DNA from: Actinoplanes sp. L3-i22
Lineage (GTDB): Bacteria; Actinomycetota; Actinomycetes; Mycobacteriales; Micromonosporaceae
DNA: 64,000 bases
Assembly: GCF_019704555.1 (NCBI RefSeq)
Contig: NZ_AP024745.1
Coordinates: forward strand, 9,494,501-9,558,500
Direction of reading: 5' to 3'
A program made the position numbers and the translations under genes. Each line of letters begins with the position of its first letter. Position 1 is the first letter of the stretch. Shown piece after piece: positions 26,799-36,438 of the stretch. The notes beneath the pieces are model-generated. The model was not told where the DNA came from, did not search any database, and saw only the letters and a program-made list of their open reading frames with translations.

Positions 26799-26840
26799 CA
26801 CTGCCCACCTCGACAGTGGAACATAGTCACTACCAAAGTG
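26799..26840. promoter_or_regulatory. Operator-like inverted repeats between exporter and TetR genes
   Basis: CACTG (26799-26803)/CAGTG (26814-26818), then CACT (26828-26831)/AGTG (26837-26840) overlapping the short palindrome TAGTCACTA. The placement in the 198-bp divergent gap fits TetR binding sites controlling both genes. Confidence 0.5.
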
Positions 26841-26891
26841 CAACGGATCCAATGAAAGAACGAGACTCAAATACGACCGACACGCCCGTCC

Positions 26892-26905
26892 TATACGCTC
26901 ACGTC
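26892..26905 (+). promoter_or_regulatory. -10 element of a probable leaderless tetR transcript
   Basis: TATACG (26892-26897) ends 8 bases before ATG 26906 and no Shine-Dalgarno sequence is present. This is the geometry of leaderless actinobacterial mRNAs. A -35 is not clear. Confidence 0.45.
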
Positions 26906-27502
26906 ATGACGACTGTCGTGAGCCGGCGCGACCGCAAGAAGGCCGCCACCCGCCAGGCCCTGGCCGACGCCGCCCTTCGGCTGTTCACCGAGCGGGGATA
27001 CGACAACGTCACCGTCAAGGAAGTGGCCGAGGCCGCCGACGTCGCGCTGAGCACCCTGTTCAAGCACTTCCCGGCCAAGGAGGCCCTGGTCTTCGAGGAG
27101 GATCAGGACGTCGAGGACGCGCTGATCCGCGCGGTGCTCGAGCGGGCGGACGACGAGTCGGTGCTGCACGCCCTGTGTGAGCACCTAGTGCTGACCAGGA
27201 CAGGGCGGCACATCAGCGCACCGGATCTCGCCCTGGTGGAATCCACGCCGGCCCTGCGGGAGTACGCCCGGCGGATGTGGCTGCGCCACGAGCAGGCGCT
27301 GGCCGCCGCTCTCGCCGAAGCGACCGGACGCGCTCCGGACGATCTCGCGGTCACCAGCCTCGCTCGCCTCGCTTTGGACGCCCCTCAGCTCGTGCGTGGC
27401 AGCGGTGATCCGGCGGCCGCCATGCGTGGCCTCTTCCATCTGATCAGTGACGGCTGGGCGGCAGCTGTCACGCCCGGCGGTCAGCCAGGACAGCACCTCT
27501 GA
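26906..27502 (+). CDS. TetR-family transcriptional regulator
   Basis: 198 aa from ATG 26906; the frame upstream lacks a ribosome site and the mRNA may be leaderless. The N-terminal HTH is classical: RRDRKKAATRQALADAALRLF, then GYDNVTVKEVAEAADVALSTLFKHFPAKEAL (about residues 7-55). The C-terminal ligand domain is helical. Divergent from the DHA2 exporter with inverted repeats between them, so it is predicted to repress the exporter and itself until a ligand binds. The ligand may be the exporter's substrate. Confidence 0.92.
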   Translation: MTTVVSRRDRKKAATRQALADAALRLFTERGYDNVTVKEVAEAADVALSTLFKHFPAKEALVFEEDQDVEDALIRAVLERADDESVLHALCEHLVLTRTGRHISAPDLALVESTPALREYARRMWLRHEQALAAALAEATGRAPDDLAVTSLARLALDAPQLVRGSGDPAAAMRGLFHLISDGWAAAVTPGGQPGQHL

Positions 27503-28194
27503 CCCTCGTAGCGACTTGCATTGCGGAGCGACTTCGATTACGGTGACGTTCCGATGGTGGCGGCATCCGGTTGCTCCTGACCCGACGCCCACATCGGCAG
27601 CACCAGAATTCCTCGGAGACCGACCCGGCTTCCCGTCGGCGAATGGCGCGCCTCCGACTCGCCCGGCATCGGGCAGGCATCGCATTCCGTATGCCCCCAC
27701 ACGGTTCAGCACGCCGTTTAGGCTTCCCCAGAAAATGCTGTGAAAATCCCAGCGCCGGAGCGACGGCAGCAATTATTCGCGCGCCTCAGCAGCGCAGCAG
27801 ACACCCTCTGAGGCCCTCTTGCGGGCTGCAGTTTTCGCAGGTCAAAGCGCAACTTCGAGGATTACCTCGCGACGCGCCATCCGGTGCGCACAAATGATGC
27901 GCACCAAGTAGTGCGCATTCGTATCGGTGTAGCGCAATCAGCCGGTCTGGGATAGACAGGACCTCGCGACAAATTGCACGCGTCGCGGTTCATCTCGAAT
28001 TAACACGCTCCCTACAACTTCCGTATTGACTCCCGCGGCGAACCCGCCGCAAACTGTTGGCCGATAGCGAATTGAGTCTCCCCGTCCGTGAGGCAATCCG
28101 CCCGCGACGGAAACCTTCGCCGATTACCGCGGCCACCGAAATCACGGCCGGCGGACGATTCTGCCTGCTTCCATTCCTGCGAGAAAGGGAGACG
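27503..28194. other. Regulatory region upstream of the polyketide operon
   Basis: 692 bases, becoming AT-richer after 27720, with no supported gene. It must hold the promoter of the 12-kb operon. It contains the TGCGCA half-site array at 27883-27917. A TTGACT at 28033 without a good -10 partner is the only -35-like box seen. Confidence 0.55.
27883..27917. promoter_or_regulatory. Three TGCGCA half-sites, first two as inverted repeat
   Basis: GGTGCGCA (27883-27890) and TGCGCACC (27898-27905) form an 8-bp inverted repeat with a 7-base spacer. A third TGCGCA follows at 27912-27917, 14 bases on. Candidate operator for a regulator of the polyketide operon, encoded elsewhere. Confidence 0.45.
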
Positions 28195-29418
28195 ATGGAT
28201 AGCATCTACGATTCCGACACCGAGGGAATGCTGCGCTATCCGCCCCGGCGAAAATGTCCCTTCGACGTGCCGGAGGCGTACGCCGGACGGCGGCGCGACG
28301 AGCCGGCCAGCAAGGTGGTCATGAGCGACGGCCGCCCGGTCTGGCTGCTGACCCGCTACGACGACGTACGGGCCGTCCTGGCCGATCCCCGGTTCGGCGC
28401 CGATCGCCTCGCCGACGGTTTCCCGGTGCTCGCTCCGGGCCAGACCGAAGGCCTACGGCAACAGCCGAAATTCATGATCAGCATGGACGGGGCGGAGCAC
28501 TCGACCGCCAAGCGCCCGCTGATCCCGGAGTTCTCCGCACGCCGGGTGGCCGAGATGGCGCCGCAGATCCAGCAGATCGTGGACAACTCCCTGGACGCGG
28601 TGCTGGCCAAGCCGCAGCCCGCCGATCTCGTCGAGGAGTTCGCCCTGCAGGTGCCGACAATCCTGCTGGCCCAGCTCATCGGCGCCGATCACGGCGATCA
28701 CGAGTTCTTCAAGGATCTGGTGTTCCGGATGATCTGGCGCAAGACCGACGGCCCGGAACGCGTCGAGATCTCCAAACGCCTGAAGACCTACTTCGAGAAG
28801 CTCATCGCCGACAAGGTGGCAGCCACCGGCGACGACGTGCTGAGCCGGTTGATCGCCCGGCAGCTCGACGAGACCGGCGAGGTGAACGTCGATGTCCTCA
28901 ACAGCACCGCCCAGCTCCTGCTGATCGCCGGATACGAGTCGAGCGCCAGCATGATATCGCTCGGGATCTACACCCTGCTGACCAACCCCGGGCTGCGCGC
29001 CGAAATCGCGGCCGACCCGGAGAAAACGCCGTTTTTCGTCGACGAGATGCTGCGTTTCTACTCCATTCTTGACGTTGCGGCCGGCCGAGTGGCACTGGAG
29101 GACGTGGAGATCGCCGGCGTCACCATCCGGGCCGGCGAGGGCGTGATGGCCTCGACATTCGCCGCCAACCGGGACCCGAAGGTCTTCCCGGACCCGGACC
29201 TGATCGACATTCATCGGGCCTCCCGGCAGCACGTGGCATTCGGATACGGCCCCCATCAATGCATCGGAGCCAATCTCGCACGGCTGGAACTGCGGATCGT
29301 TTTCGACACCGTTTTGCGCCGGGTCCCGCAATTGCGGCTCGCGGTCGACGAGAACGACCTTCCCTTCAAATACGACGCACTCGCGTTCGGCCTGCACGAA
29401 CTGCCGGTCGCCTGGTAA
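28195..29418 (+). CDS. Cytochrome P450, first gene of the polyketide operon
   Basis: 407 aa from ATG 28195 (AAAGGGAG, 3-4 bases spacing). The I-helix reads [11 protein letters not shown], with Ser where the common acid-alcohol pair has Thr (GYETT in the other P450 here). ExxR is in DEMLR (about residue 288). Heme loop [14 protein letters not shown] with the ligand Cys near 355. Similar in layout to CYP105-like tailoring enzymes. It is 23 bases upstream of the carboxylase gene, so co-transcribed; predicted to oxidise the polyketide. No ferredoxin gene is present in the operon. Confidence 0.92.
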   Translation: MDSIYDSDTEGMLRYPPRRKCPFDVPEAYAGRRRDEPASKVVMSDGRPVWLLTRYDDVRAVLADPRFGADRLADGFPVLAPGQTEGLRQQPKFMISMDGAEHSTAKRPLIPEFSARRVAEMAPQIQQIVDNSLDAVLAKPQPADLVEEFALQVPTILLAQLIGADHGDHEFFKDLVFRMIWRKTDGPERVEISKRLKTYFEKLIADKVAATGDDVLSRLIARQLDETGEVNVDVLNSTAQLLLIAGYESSASMISLGIYTLLTNPGLRAEIAADPEKTPFFVDEMLRFYSILDVAAGRVALEDVEIAGVTIRAGEGVMASTFAANRDPKVFPDPDLIDIHRASRQHVAFGYGPHQCIGANLARLELRIVFDTVLRRVPQLRLAVDENDLPFKYDALAFGLHELPVAW

Positions 29419-29441
29419 TCGGAAATTGCGAGGAAAATGCC

Positions 29442-31196
29442 ATGCGCAAGGTGATCATCGCCAATCGCGGCGAGATCGCGGTTCGCGTCGTGCGAGCGTG
29501 CCGTGATGCCGGGATAGCCAGCGTCGCTGTGTACGCCGAACCGGACTGGGACAGCCCGCACGTCCGGATGGCCGACGAGGCCTTCGCCCTGGGCGGAGAC
29601 ACCCCGGCCGCCAGCTATCTGGATCCGGCCCGGTTGCTGCGCGCCGCGGCAGAGTCCGGGGCCGACGCGGTCCATCCGGGCTACGGCTTCCTGTCGGAGA
29701 ACGCCGGCTTCGCCCAAGCCGTCATCGACGCCGGGCTGAACTGGATCGGCCCACCGCCGCACGTCATCCGCGAACTGGGCGACAAGGTCGCGGCCCGCCG
29801 CATCGCCGCACGCGCAGGCGCACCCCTGGTGGCGGCCACGCAGGATCCGGTGCCGGACGCGGCCGCGGTCACGGACTTCTGCCGGGTCGCCGGACTGCCG
29901 GTCGCGATCAAGGCCGCGGCCGGCGGCGGAGGGCGTGGCCTACGCGTGGCACGCACCCTGCAGGAGATCCCGGAGCTCTACGAATCGGCCGTACGTGAGG
30001 CGGTCACCGCATTCGGCAACGGTGACTGCTTCGTCGAGCTGTACCTGGAGCGGGCCCGGCATGTGGAGACGCAATGCCTGGCCGACGCGTACGGAAACGT
30101 CGTCGTGATCTCCACCCGGGACTGCACGCTGCAACGCCGGCACCAGAAACTGGTCGAGGAGGCGCCCGCGCCGTTCCTCAGCGCCACCCAGACCGAACAG
30201 CTGTACGCCGCGTCCAAGGCCATCCTCGCCGAGGCCGGCTACATCGGCGCCGCCACGTGCGAATTCCTGATCGCGCCCGACGGCCGGATCAGCTTCCTGG
30301 AGGTCAACACCCGCATTCAGGTCGAGCATCCGGTCAGCGAGGAGGTCACCGGGATCGACCTGATCCGCGAGCAGTTCCGCATCGCCGACGGGCAGGCCTT
30401 GAGCGCCGGGGATCCGGTGACCCGTGGCCATTCGATCGAGTTCCGGATCAACAGCGAGGATCCCGGGCGCGGATTCCTACCGGCTCCCGGCCAGGTCACC
30501 GCCTTCGTGCCGCCTTCGGGTCCCGGCATCCGGCTCGACTCCGGAGTGGAGGCCGGAACCGTCATCGGGCCGGCCTGGGATTCGCTGCTGGCCAAACTCA
30601 TCGTCACCGGCGCGGATCGCGAGCAGGCCCTGCAACGGGCCGCTAGGGCCCTGGCCGAGTTCAGGATCGAAGGACTCGCCACGACCCTGCCGTTCCACCG
30701 GGCGGTCGTGGCCGATCCGGACTTCACCGCGGAGCCGTTCCGCGTGCACACACGGTGGATCGAAACAGATTTCAACAACACCATTCACCCGTACGAAACG
30801 ATCGCCACCGGCTCGGGCGGCCCGCCCGCCCACCTCCGCGATGTGATCGTCGCGGAGGTGGGCGGCCGCCGGGTCGAGGTCTCGCTGCCCGCCCAGCTGA
30901 TCGCCGCGCCGGCCCGGCTGCCGGAGCAGCGGCCGCGGCGGGCGATGCTCCGGGACGGCCCGCGCAAGGCGGCCGTCTCCGCCGACGCCCTGATCTGCCC
31001 GATGCAGGGAACCGTCGTCAAGGTGCTGGCCGAGGACTCCCAGCAGGTCACCGAAGGCGAGATCGTCGCCGTCGTCGAGGCCATGAAGATGGAGCAGCCG
31101 ATCCGCGCCCACAAGGCCGGAACCATCGCGGGCCTGCGCGTCACGGTCGGCCAGAGCATGGCGGGCGGAGGCACGCTCTGCGAGATCCACGGGTGA
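29442..31196 (+). CDS. Acyl-CoA carboxylase alpha subunit (biotin carboxylase + BCCP)
   Basis: 584 aa from ATG 29442 (GAGGAAAA upstream). Biotin carboxylase domain about 1-450: [19 protein letters not shown]-grasp glycine loop [12 protein letters not shown], and the [12 protein letters not shown] active-site segment. The C-terminal biotinyl domain has the attachment lysine in EAMKMEQ (about residue 545). It carboxylates its own biotin with bicarbonate and ATP and hands the carboxyl to the beta subunit encoded at 37337. In this operon it supplies malonyl-CoA extender units. All motifs intact. Confidence 0.95.
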   Translation: MRKVIIANRGEIAVRVVRACRDAGIASVAVYAEPDWDSPHVRMADEAFALGGDTPAASYLDPARLLRAAAESGADAVHPGYGFLSENAGFAQAVIDAGLNWIGPPPHVIRELGDKVAARRIAARAGAPLVAATQDPVPDAAAVTDFCRVAGLPVAIKAAAGGGGRGLRVARTLQEIPELYESAVREAVTAFGNGDCFVELYLERARHVETQCLADAYGNVVVISTRDCTLQRRHQKLVEEAPAPFLSATQTEQLYAASKAILAEAGYIGAATCEFLIAPDGRISFLEVNTRIQVEHPVSEEVTGIDLIREQFRIADGQALSAGDPVTRGHSIEFRINSEDPGRGFLPAPGQVTAFVPPSGPGIRLDSGVEAGTVIGPAWDSLLAKLIVTGADREQALQRAARALAEFRIEGLATTLPFHRAVVADPDFTAEPFRVHTRWIETDFNNTIHPYETIATGSGGPPAHLRDVIVAEVGGRRVEVSLPAQLIAAPARLPEQRPRRAMLRDGPRKAAVSADALICPMQGTVVKVLAEDSQQVTEGEIVAVVEAMKMEQPIRAHKAGTIAGLRVTVGQSMAGGGTLCEIHG

Positions 31197-31270
31197 GGCG
31201 GGTCCACGACGGACCGCCCGGCACCCGTTCCCCGAGCCTCAGCAAAGACTCGAGAAAGCGAAGAACAGAC

Positions 31271-31915
31271 ATGGCAAGCACGCTGATCGTAGGAAAGATG
31301 GACCCACTCGCGGCCCCCGAGGTCGCGAAGATCCTCAGTGAGTTCGACGGCCGGGGCACGGCCGGCGGCCCGCGACGCCGGCAGGTCTACGGCTACTACG
31401 ACGTCTACGTCGAGGTGCTCGACGACGACTCCCCGAGCACCTCGCAGGAGCCGCTGCGAGCGGCGCTCGCCGACTATGTCGAGGTCTACGACCCGGAAGT
31501 GGCCTCAACGCCGTTCCAGCCCACCGCGACCGGCTTCTACCACCGGCAGCTCGCCTCCCCACTCGATCTGACCGCGCTGCACAGCACGGTGATCGTCAAC
31601 CGAATGGACCCGGCGGTCGTCCCGCGCGTCGCCGAGCTGTTCGGCGGGCTGGACGACACCGACTTCCCCCAGCAGATGGGCACCCGCCGGCGGCAGCTGT
31701 TCCGCTACGGCCGCGATCTCTACTTCCACGTCCAGGACTTCGATCACACGGACGGGAACCAGACGATCGACCAAGCCTGGAAGCAGGCCGACCCGCGATT
31801 CATCAAGATCTGCGCCGACCTGGACCCGCTCGTGCACAAGTACGACCCGGCCCGATGGCGCTCGACCGCCGATCAGATCGCCAAGCGGTTCTACCACTGG
31901 GAGGCTCCGGCATGA
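31271..31915 (+). CDS. Tandem TcmI-type polyketide cyclase
   Basis: 214 aa from ATG 31271. It contains two TcmI-family (dimeric alpha/beta-barrel cyclase) copies in one chain: STLIVGKMDPLAAPEVAKIL (residues about 3-22) and STVIVNRMDPAVVPRVAELF (about 110-129). Each copy has its own downstream RRRQ..Y.Y...Y.HV-like segment (RRRQVYGYYDVYVEV, RRRQLFRYGRDLYFHV). Stand-alone TcmI proteins are about 110 aa and dimerise; here both halves are fused. Predicted to close a later ring of the polyketide. Its stop overlaps the KS-alpha start (ATGA). Confidence 0.85.
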   Translation: MASTLIVGKMDPLAAPEVAKILSEFDGRGTAGGPRRRQVYGYYDVYVEVLDDDSPSTSQEPLRAALADYVEVYDPEVASTPFQPTATGFYHRQLASPLDLTALHSTVIVNRMDPAVVPRVAELFGGLDDTDFPQQMGTRRRQLFRYGRDLYFHVQDFDHTDGNQTIDQAWKQADPRFIKICADLDPLVHKYDPARWRSTADQIAKRFYHWEAPA

Positions 31916-33180
31916 GCCGGCGAGTTGTCATCACCGGCGTCGACGTTCTCGCGCCGGGCGGCGTCGGCGTCAAGCAGTTCTGGGACCTGCTCGCCCAGGG
32001 CCGCACCGCCACCCGGGCGATCACGCTGTGCGACCCGAGCCAGTTCCGATCACGAGTGGCCGCCGAGATCGACTTCCGCCCCGAGGATCACGGACTGACC
32101 CCGCGGGAGATCGCCCGGATGGACCGGGCCGCTCAGTTCGCCGTGGTGACGGCCCACGGGGCGGTCGCGGACAGCGGCATGAGCTTCGCCGACATCGATC
32201 CGTATCGCGTCGGTGTCGCTCTCGGCACCGCCATCGGCGCCACGATGCGCCTCGACCAGGACTATCGCATCGTCAGCGACGCCGGAGCTCTCGACCTGGT
32301 CGACCACACGTACGCGCACCGGCACTTCTACAACTTCTTCGTCCCCAGCTCGTTCACCGCCGAGGTCGCCACCGCCATCGGCGCCCACGGACCCGGCACC
32401 GTCGTATCGTCGGGTTGCACGTCCGGCATCGACGCCGTCGGCTACGCGGCTGAGCTGATCCGCGACGGGTCGGCCGACATCATGATCACCGGCGCGTCCG
32501 ACGCGCCGATATCACCGATCACGCTGGCCTGCTTCGACGCGATCAAGGCGACGACACCACGATGCGACGAGCCGCACCGGGCTTCGCGTCCCTTCGACCA
32601 GACCCGCAACGGCTTCGTCCTCGGCGAAGGCGCCGCGATGTTCGTCCTGGAGGAGCTGGACAGCGCCCGTCGCCGCGGCGCCCGGATCTACGCCGAGATC
32701 GCCGGATACGCCAACCGCTGCAACGCCTACCACATGACGGGACTACGGCCGGACGGCGCCGAGATGGCCGAGGCGATCCGGGCCGCGCTGGCCGAGGCCC
32801 GGATGAATGCCGAGGATATCGACTACATCAACGCCCACGGGTCCGGCACCAAACAGAACGACCGGCACGAGACGGCGGCCTTCAAGAAGAGCCTCGGCCG
32901 GCACGCCTATCGGACCCCGGTGAGCTCGATCAAGTCGATGGTCGGTCACTCGCTGGGCGCGATCGGTTCCATCGAAATCGCCGCCTCGGTGCTGGCCATG
33001 GCCAACAGCCTCATCCCGCCCACGGCGAATCTGCACAACCCCGACCCGGAGTGCGACTTGGACTACGTACCCCTCATCGCCCGTCCCCAGCAGACCGACA
33101 CCGTCCTGACCGTGGGAAGCGGATTCGGCGGCTTCCAGAGCGCCATGGTCCTCTCCCGTCCGGAACGGGTGACCGCATGA
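31912..33180 (+). CDS. Type II PKS ketosynthase alpha (KS-alpha)
   Basis: 422 aa from ATG 31912, overlapping the cyclase stop. Active-site cysteine in TVVSSGCTSGIDAVGYA (about residue 169), histidines in NAHGSGTKQND (about 309) and VGHSLGA (about 345), and the C-terminal GFGG motif. It catalyses decarboxylative Claisen condensations of malonyl-ACP as a heterodimer with the KS-beta gene that follows (4-base overlap). Complete. Confidence 0.96.
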   Translation: MSRRVVITGVDVLAPGGVGVKQFWDLLAQGRTATRAITLCDPSQFRSRVAAEIDFRPEDHGLTPREIARMDRAAQFAVVTAHGAVADSGMSFADIDPYRVGVALGTAIGATMRLDQDYRIVSDAGALDLVDHTYAHRHFYNFFVPSSFTAEVATAIGAHGPGTVVSSGCTSGIDAVGYAAELIRDGSADIMITGASDAPISPITLACFDAIKATTPRCDEPHRASRPFDQTRNGFVLGEGAAMFVLEELDSARRRGARIYAEIAGYANRCNAYHMTGLRPDGAEMAEAIRAALAEARMNAEDIDYINAHGSGTKQNDRHETAAFKKSLGRHAYRTPVSSIKSMVGHSLGAIGSIEIAASVLAMANSLIPPTANLHNPDPECDLDYVPLIARPQQTDTVLTVGSGFGGFQSAMVLSRPERVTA

Positions 33181-34388
33181 GGACCGCGGTGGTGACCGGG
33201 CTCGGGGTGGCCGCGCCCAACGGCCTGGGAGCCCGCAACTTCTGGAACGCGACCCTCGCCGGCAAGAGCGGCATCGGACCGATCAGCCGCTTCGACACCT
33301 CCTCCTACCCCGCGACACTCGCCGGCGAGATCCGCGACTTCGACGAGGAGCAACTTCTGGCGGCCCGGTTGTTGCCGCAGACCGACCGCGTCACCCGGCT
33401 CTCCCTGGTGGCCGCCGACTGGGCGCTCGAGAACGCGGGGATCCGCCCCTGGGAGCGGGCCGAGTTCGGCATGGGCGTCATCACCGCCAGCTCGGCCGGC
33501 GGATTCGAGTTCGCCGAACGGGAGCTGCGCAATCTCTGGGCCAGGGGTGGCAGGTACGTGAGCGCCTACCAGTCCTTCGCCTGGTTCTACGCGGTCAACA
33601 GCGGCCAGATCTCGATCCGGCACGGCATGAAGGGTCCCAGCGGCGTGCTGGTCAGCGATCAGGCCGGTGGCCTCGACGCGGTCGCGCACGCCCGCCGCCA
33701 GATCCGCAAGGGCACCGACCTCGTGATCACCGGCGCCATCGACGCGTCGCTGTGCCCGTGGGGCTGGATCGGGCTGTACGGCACCGGGCGGGTCAGCACC
33801 GCCGTGGACCCCGACGCCGGCTATCTGCCGTTCGACGCTCGCGCGGCCGGTCACGTCCCCGGCGAGGGCGGCGCGCTGCTGGTCATGGAGTCCGCCGAGG
33901 CCGCCGAACTGCGCGGCGCCCGGATCTACGGAGAGGTCACCGGCTACGCGGCGACCTTCGAGGCCGCCGCGGACAGCGGCCGGGAGCCCGGCCTGCGCAA
34001 AGCCATCGAAGGCGCTCTGGCCGACGCCCGGCTGCGGCCGTCCGACATCGACGTGGTCTTCGCCGATGCGGCCGGGGTCCGGGCGCTCGACCGGGCCGAG
34101 GCACAGGCGATCACCGCCGTGTTCGGCGCACGACGCGTTCCGGTCACCGCGCCCAAGACCATGACCGGCAGGCTCACCTCGGGCGCCGCGCCGCTGGACC
34201 TCGCCGCCGCGTTCCTGGCGTTCGAGGACCAGGTCATCCCGCCCACCGTCAACGTCGAGCCGGACGACGAGCACGAGCTCGACCTGGTTACCGGCCAGCC
34301 TCGCGCGGCCTCACTGCGTACCGCCCTGGTGCTCGCTCGCGGCTACGGCGGCTTCAACTCGGCAATGGTCATCACCTCCCACTCCTGA
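33177..34388 (+). CDS. Type II PKS chain length factor (KS-beta)
   Basis: 403 aa; ATG 33177 overlaps the KS-alpha stop (ATGA). Ketosynthase fold, but the catalytic Cys is replaced by Gln in LVSDQAGGLDAVA (about residue 161), the defining feature of KS-beta. This Gln decarboxylates malonyl-ACP to prime the chain, and the subunit sets chain length. The GYGGFNSAM C-terminal motif is present. Chain length cannot be read by eye. Confidence 0.96.
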   Translation: MRTAVVTGLGVAAPNGLGARNFWNATLAGKSGIGPISRFDTSSYPATLAGEIRDFDEEQLLAARLLPQTDRVTRLSLVAADWALENAGIRPWERAEFGMGVITASSAGGFEFAERELRNLWARGGRYVSAYQSFAWFYAVNSGQISIRHGMKGPSGVLVSDQAGGLDAVAHARRQIRKGTDLVITGAIDASLCPWGWIGLYGTGRVSTAVDPDAGYLPFDARAAGHVPGEGGALLVMESAEAAELRGARIYGEVTGYAATFEAAADSGREPGLRKAIEGALADARLRPSDIDVVFADAAGVRALDRAEAQAITAVFGARRVPVTAPKTMTGRLTSGAAPLDLAAAFLAFEDQVIPPTVNVEPDDEHELDLVTGQPRAASLRTALVLARGYGGFNSAMVITSHS

Positions 34389-34403
34389 ACGGAAGGAAAC
34401 ATC

Positions 34404-34667
34404 ATGAGCGACCGCGTCTTCGCCATCGACGACCTCAAGCGGATCCTCAGCGAGGGCTCCGGCACACCGGAAGGCGCTGACCTGGACGCCGACATCCTGG
34501 ATGCCCAGCTCTCCGACCTCGGCTACGACTCGCTGGCGCTGCTGGAGACGGCGAGCCGCATCGAGCGCGAGTACACGATCGTCGTCGACGAGACCGTGCT
34601 GGACGCCACCCTCACTCCCCGCACGCTGCTCGAACTGGTCAATAGCCAGCTCAAGCAGCACATCTGA
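34404..34667 (+). CDS. Acyl carrier protein of the type II PKS
   Basis: 87 aa; ATG 34404 with GGAAGGAAA upstream. The phosphopantetheine serine is in LGYDSLALLE (about residue 43). Acidic four-helix ACP, 15 bases after KS-beta, completing the minimal PKS. No phosphopantetheinyl transferase is encoded in the window, so activation must come from elsewhere. Confidence 0.96.
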   Translation: MSDRVFAIDDLKRILSEGSGTPEGADLDADILDAQLSDLGYDSLALLETASRIEREYTIVVDETVLDATLTPRTLLELVNSQLKQHI

Positions 34668-34687
34668 ACGGAACAGGGGACAAACAC

Positions 34688-35467
34688 ATGACGCAGCAAC
34701 GGGTAGCCGTCGTCACCGGCGGCACCAGCGGAATCGGCCTAGAGGTGGCTCGCCTGCTGGGCGCGAGCGGTCACCGGATCTACCTCGGCGCCCGCAACGA
34801 CGAGAACGTCTCGGCGACCGTCAAGCAGCTGCGCGATCAGCGGATCGAGGCCGACGGCAGCGTCGTCGACGTGCGCTCCGACGCGTCCGCGCACGACTTC
34901 GTGCAGGCCGCGGTCGACCGGTGGGGACCGGTCGACATCCTGGTCAACAGCGCCGGCATCAGCGGCGGCGGGGTCACCGCGGACCTGCCCGACGAGGTCT
35001 GGCACAACGTCATCGACACCAACCTCAACGGCGTCTTCCGCCTCACCAGAGAGGTGCTCAACACCGGCGGCATGCGCGAGAAGAGCCGCGGCCGGATCGT
35101 CAACATCGCCTCCACCGCCGGCAAGCAGGGGGTAGTCCTCGGCGCCCCGTACTCGGCCTCGAAACACGGCGTCGTCGGCTTCACCAAGGCCCTGGGCAAC
35201 GAACTGGCACCGACCGGGATCACGGTCAACGCGGTCTGCCCCGGATACGTCGAGACGCCGATGGCGCAGCAGGTCCGCCGCAACTACGCCCGGCTGTGGA
35301 ACGCCAGCGAGGAGGCGGTGCTGGCCAAGTTCGAGGCGAAGATCCCGCTGGGCCGCTACTCCACCCCGCAGGAGGTGGCTGGGCTGGTCGGCTACCTGGT
35401 CACCGACGCGGCCGCCGCCATCACCGCGCAGGCGATCAACGTCTGCGGCGGGCTGGGCAACTTCTGA
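34688..35467 (+). CDS. Polyketide C-9 ketoreductase (ActIII-like SDR)
   Basis: 259 aa from ATG 34688. NADPH motif TGGTSGIG (about residues 11-18), LVNSAG, catalytic Ser in NIASTAG, and YSASK (about 157-161). The segment NAVCPGYVETPMA and the C-terminal NVCGGLGNF are typical of aromatic-polyketide KRs, which reduce the carbonyl at C-9 of the nascent chain. 20 bases after the ACP. Confidence 0.94.
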   Translation: MTQQRVAVVTGGTSGIGLEVARLLGASGHRIYLGARNDENVSATVKQLRDQRIEADGSVVDVRSDASAHDFVQAAVDRWGPVDILVNSAGISGGGVTADLPDEVWHNVIDTNLNGVFRLTREVLNTGGMREKSRGRIVNIASTAGKQGVVLGAPYSASKHGVVGFTKALGNELAPTGITVNAVCPGYVETPMAQQVRRNYARLWNASEEAVLAKFEAKIPLGRYSTPQEVAGLVGYLVTDAAAAITAQAINVCGGLGNF

Positions 35468-35493
35468 TCCACCCGACTCGAGGAAGGCGAGAA

Positions 35494-36438
35494 ATGCCGC
35501 TGTCCGAATACCGCACGACCGAACACGACATCGTCGTCGCGGCCCCCGCAACCAAGATCTACCAACTTCTTGCCGACATACGCAACTGGCCGCGGATCTT
35601 CCCGCCGACCATCCACGTCGAGCACTTCCCGGAAAGCGAACGGGACGAACGCATCCAGATCTGGGCCACCGCGCAGGACCAGGTCAAGAGCTGGATCTCA
35701 CGGCGCCGGCTGGACCCGGACAGGCTGCGCATCCAGTTTCGCCAGGAGGTCAGCCAGACCCCGGTCGCCGAGATGGGCGGCTCCTGGATCATCGAGCCGC
35801 TGTCGGAGCGCAGCACGAAGGTCCGCCTGCTGCACGACTACCGGGCGGACAGCCCGGAGAACCTCAACTGGGTGGACGAGAGCGTCGACCGCAACTCGCG
35901 GACCGAGCTCGGCGCGCTCAAAGCCAACATCGAGGCGGACACCGGATCGGCGGACAAGACCCTGTCGTTCCAGGACACCGTACGCATCGACGGACCTGCG
36001 AGCGCGGCGTTCGCGTTCGTCAACGACGCCGACCGGTGGATCGAGCGTCTGCCACACGTGTCCGCGGTGCGCTTCGAACAGCAGCCGGCCGGGATCCAGG
36101 TCCTCGAGATGGACACCAGGTCACCGGACGGGTCGACGCACACCACCAAGTCGTACCGGGTGGCGTTCCCCTCGTACAGCATCGTCTACAAGCAGGTGAC
36201 GCTGCCGGCTCTGCTGTCGCTGCACACCGGGCGCTGGAGCTTCACCGAGGTCGACGGCGTCGTCGAGGCGTCCTCCCAGCACACCATCGTGATCGACACG
36301 CAGCGGATCGGCGACGTTCTCGGCCCGGACGCCGACCTCGACGCCGCCCTGGAGTACGCGCGCAACGCGCTGAGCGCGAACAGCCAGGCCACGCTCGCCC
36401 TGGCCAAACGCCATGCGGAGACCGGGATCCGGGTATGA
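35494..36438 (+). CDS. Didomain aromatase/cyclase (ActVII-like, START fold)
   Basis: 314 aa from ATG 35494 (GGAAGG upstream). Two SRPBCC/START-like halves: IVVAAPATKIYQLLADIRNWPRIFPP (about residues 13-38) and VRIDGPASAAFAFVNDADRWIERLPH (about 166-191). Didomain aromatase/cyclases act with a C-9 ketoreductase to form and aromatise the first ring by C7-C12 closure (family knowledge), which matches the KR just upstream. Its stop overlaps the hydrolase start. Confidence 0.93.
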   Translation: MPLSEYRTTEHDIVVAAPATKIYQLLADIRNWPRIFPPTIHVEHFPESERDERIQIWATAQDQVKSWISRRRLDPDRLRIQFRQEVSQTPVAEMGGSWIIEPLSERSTKVRLLHDYRADSPENLNWVDESVDRNSRTELGALKANIEADTGSADKTLSFQDTVRIDGPASAAFAFVNDADRWIERLPHVSAVRFEQQPAGIQVLEMDTRSPDGSTHTTKSYRVAFPSYSIVYKQVTLPALLSLHTGRWSFTEVDGVVEASSQHTIVIDTQRIGDVLGPDADLDAALEYARNALSANSQATLALAKRHAETGIRV

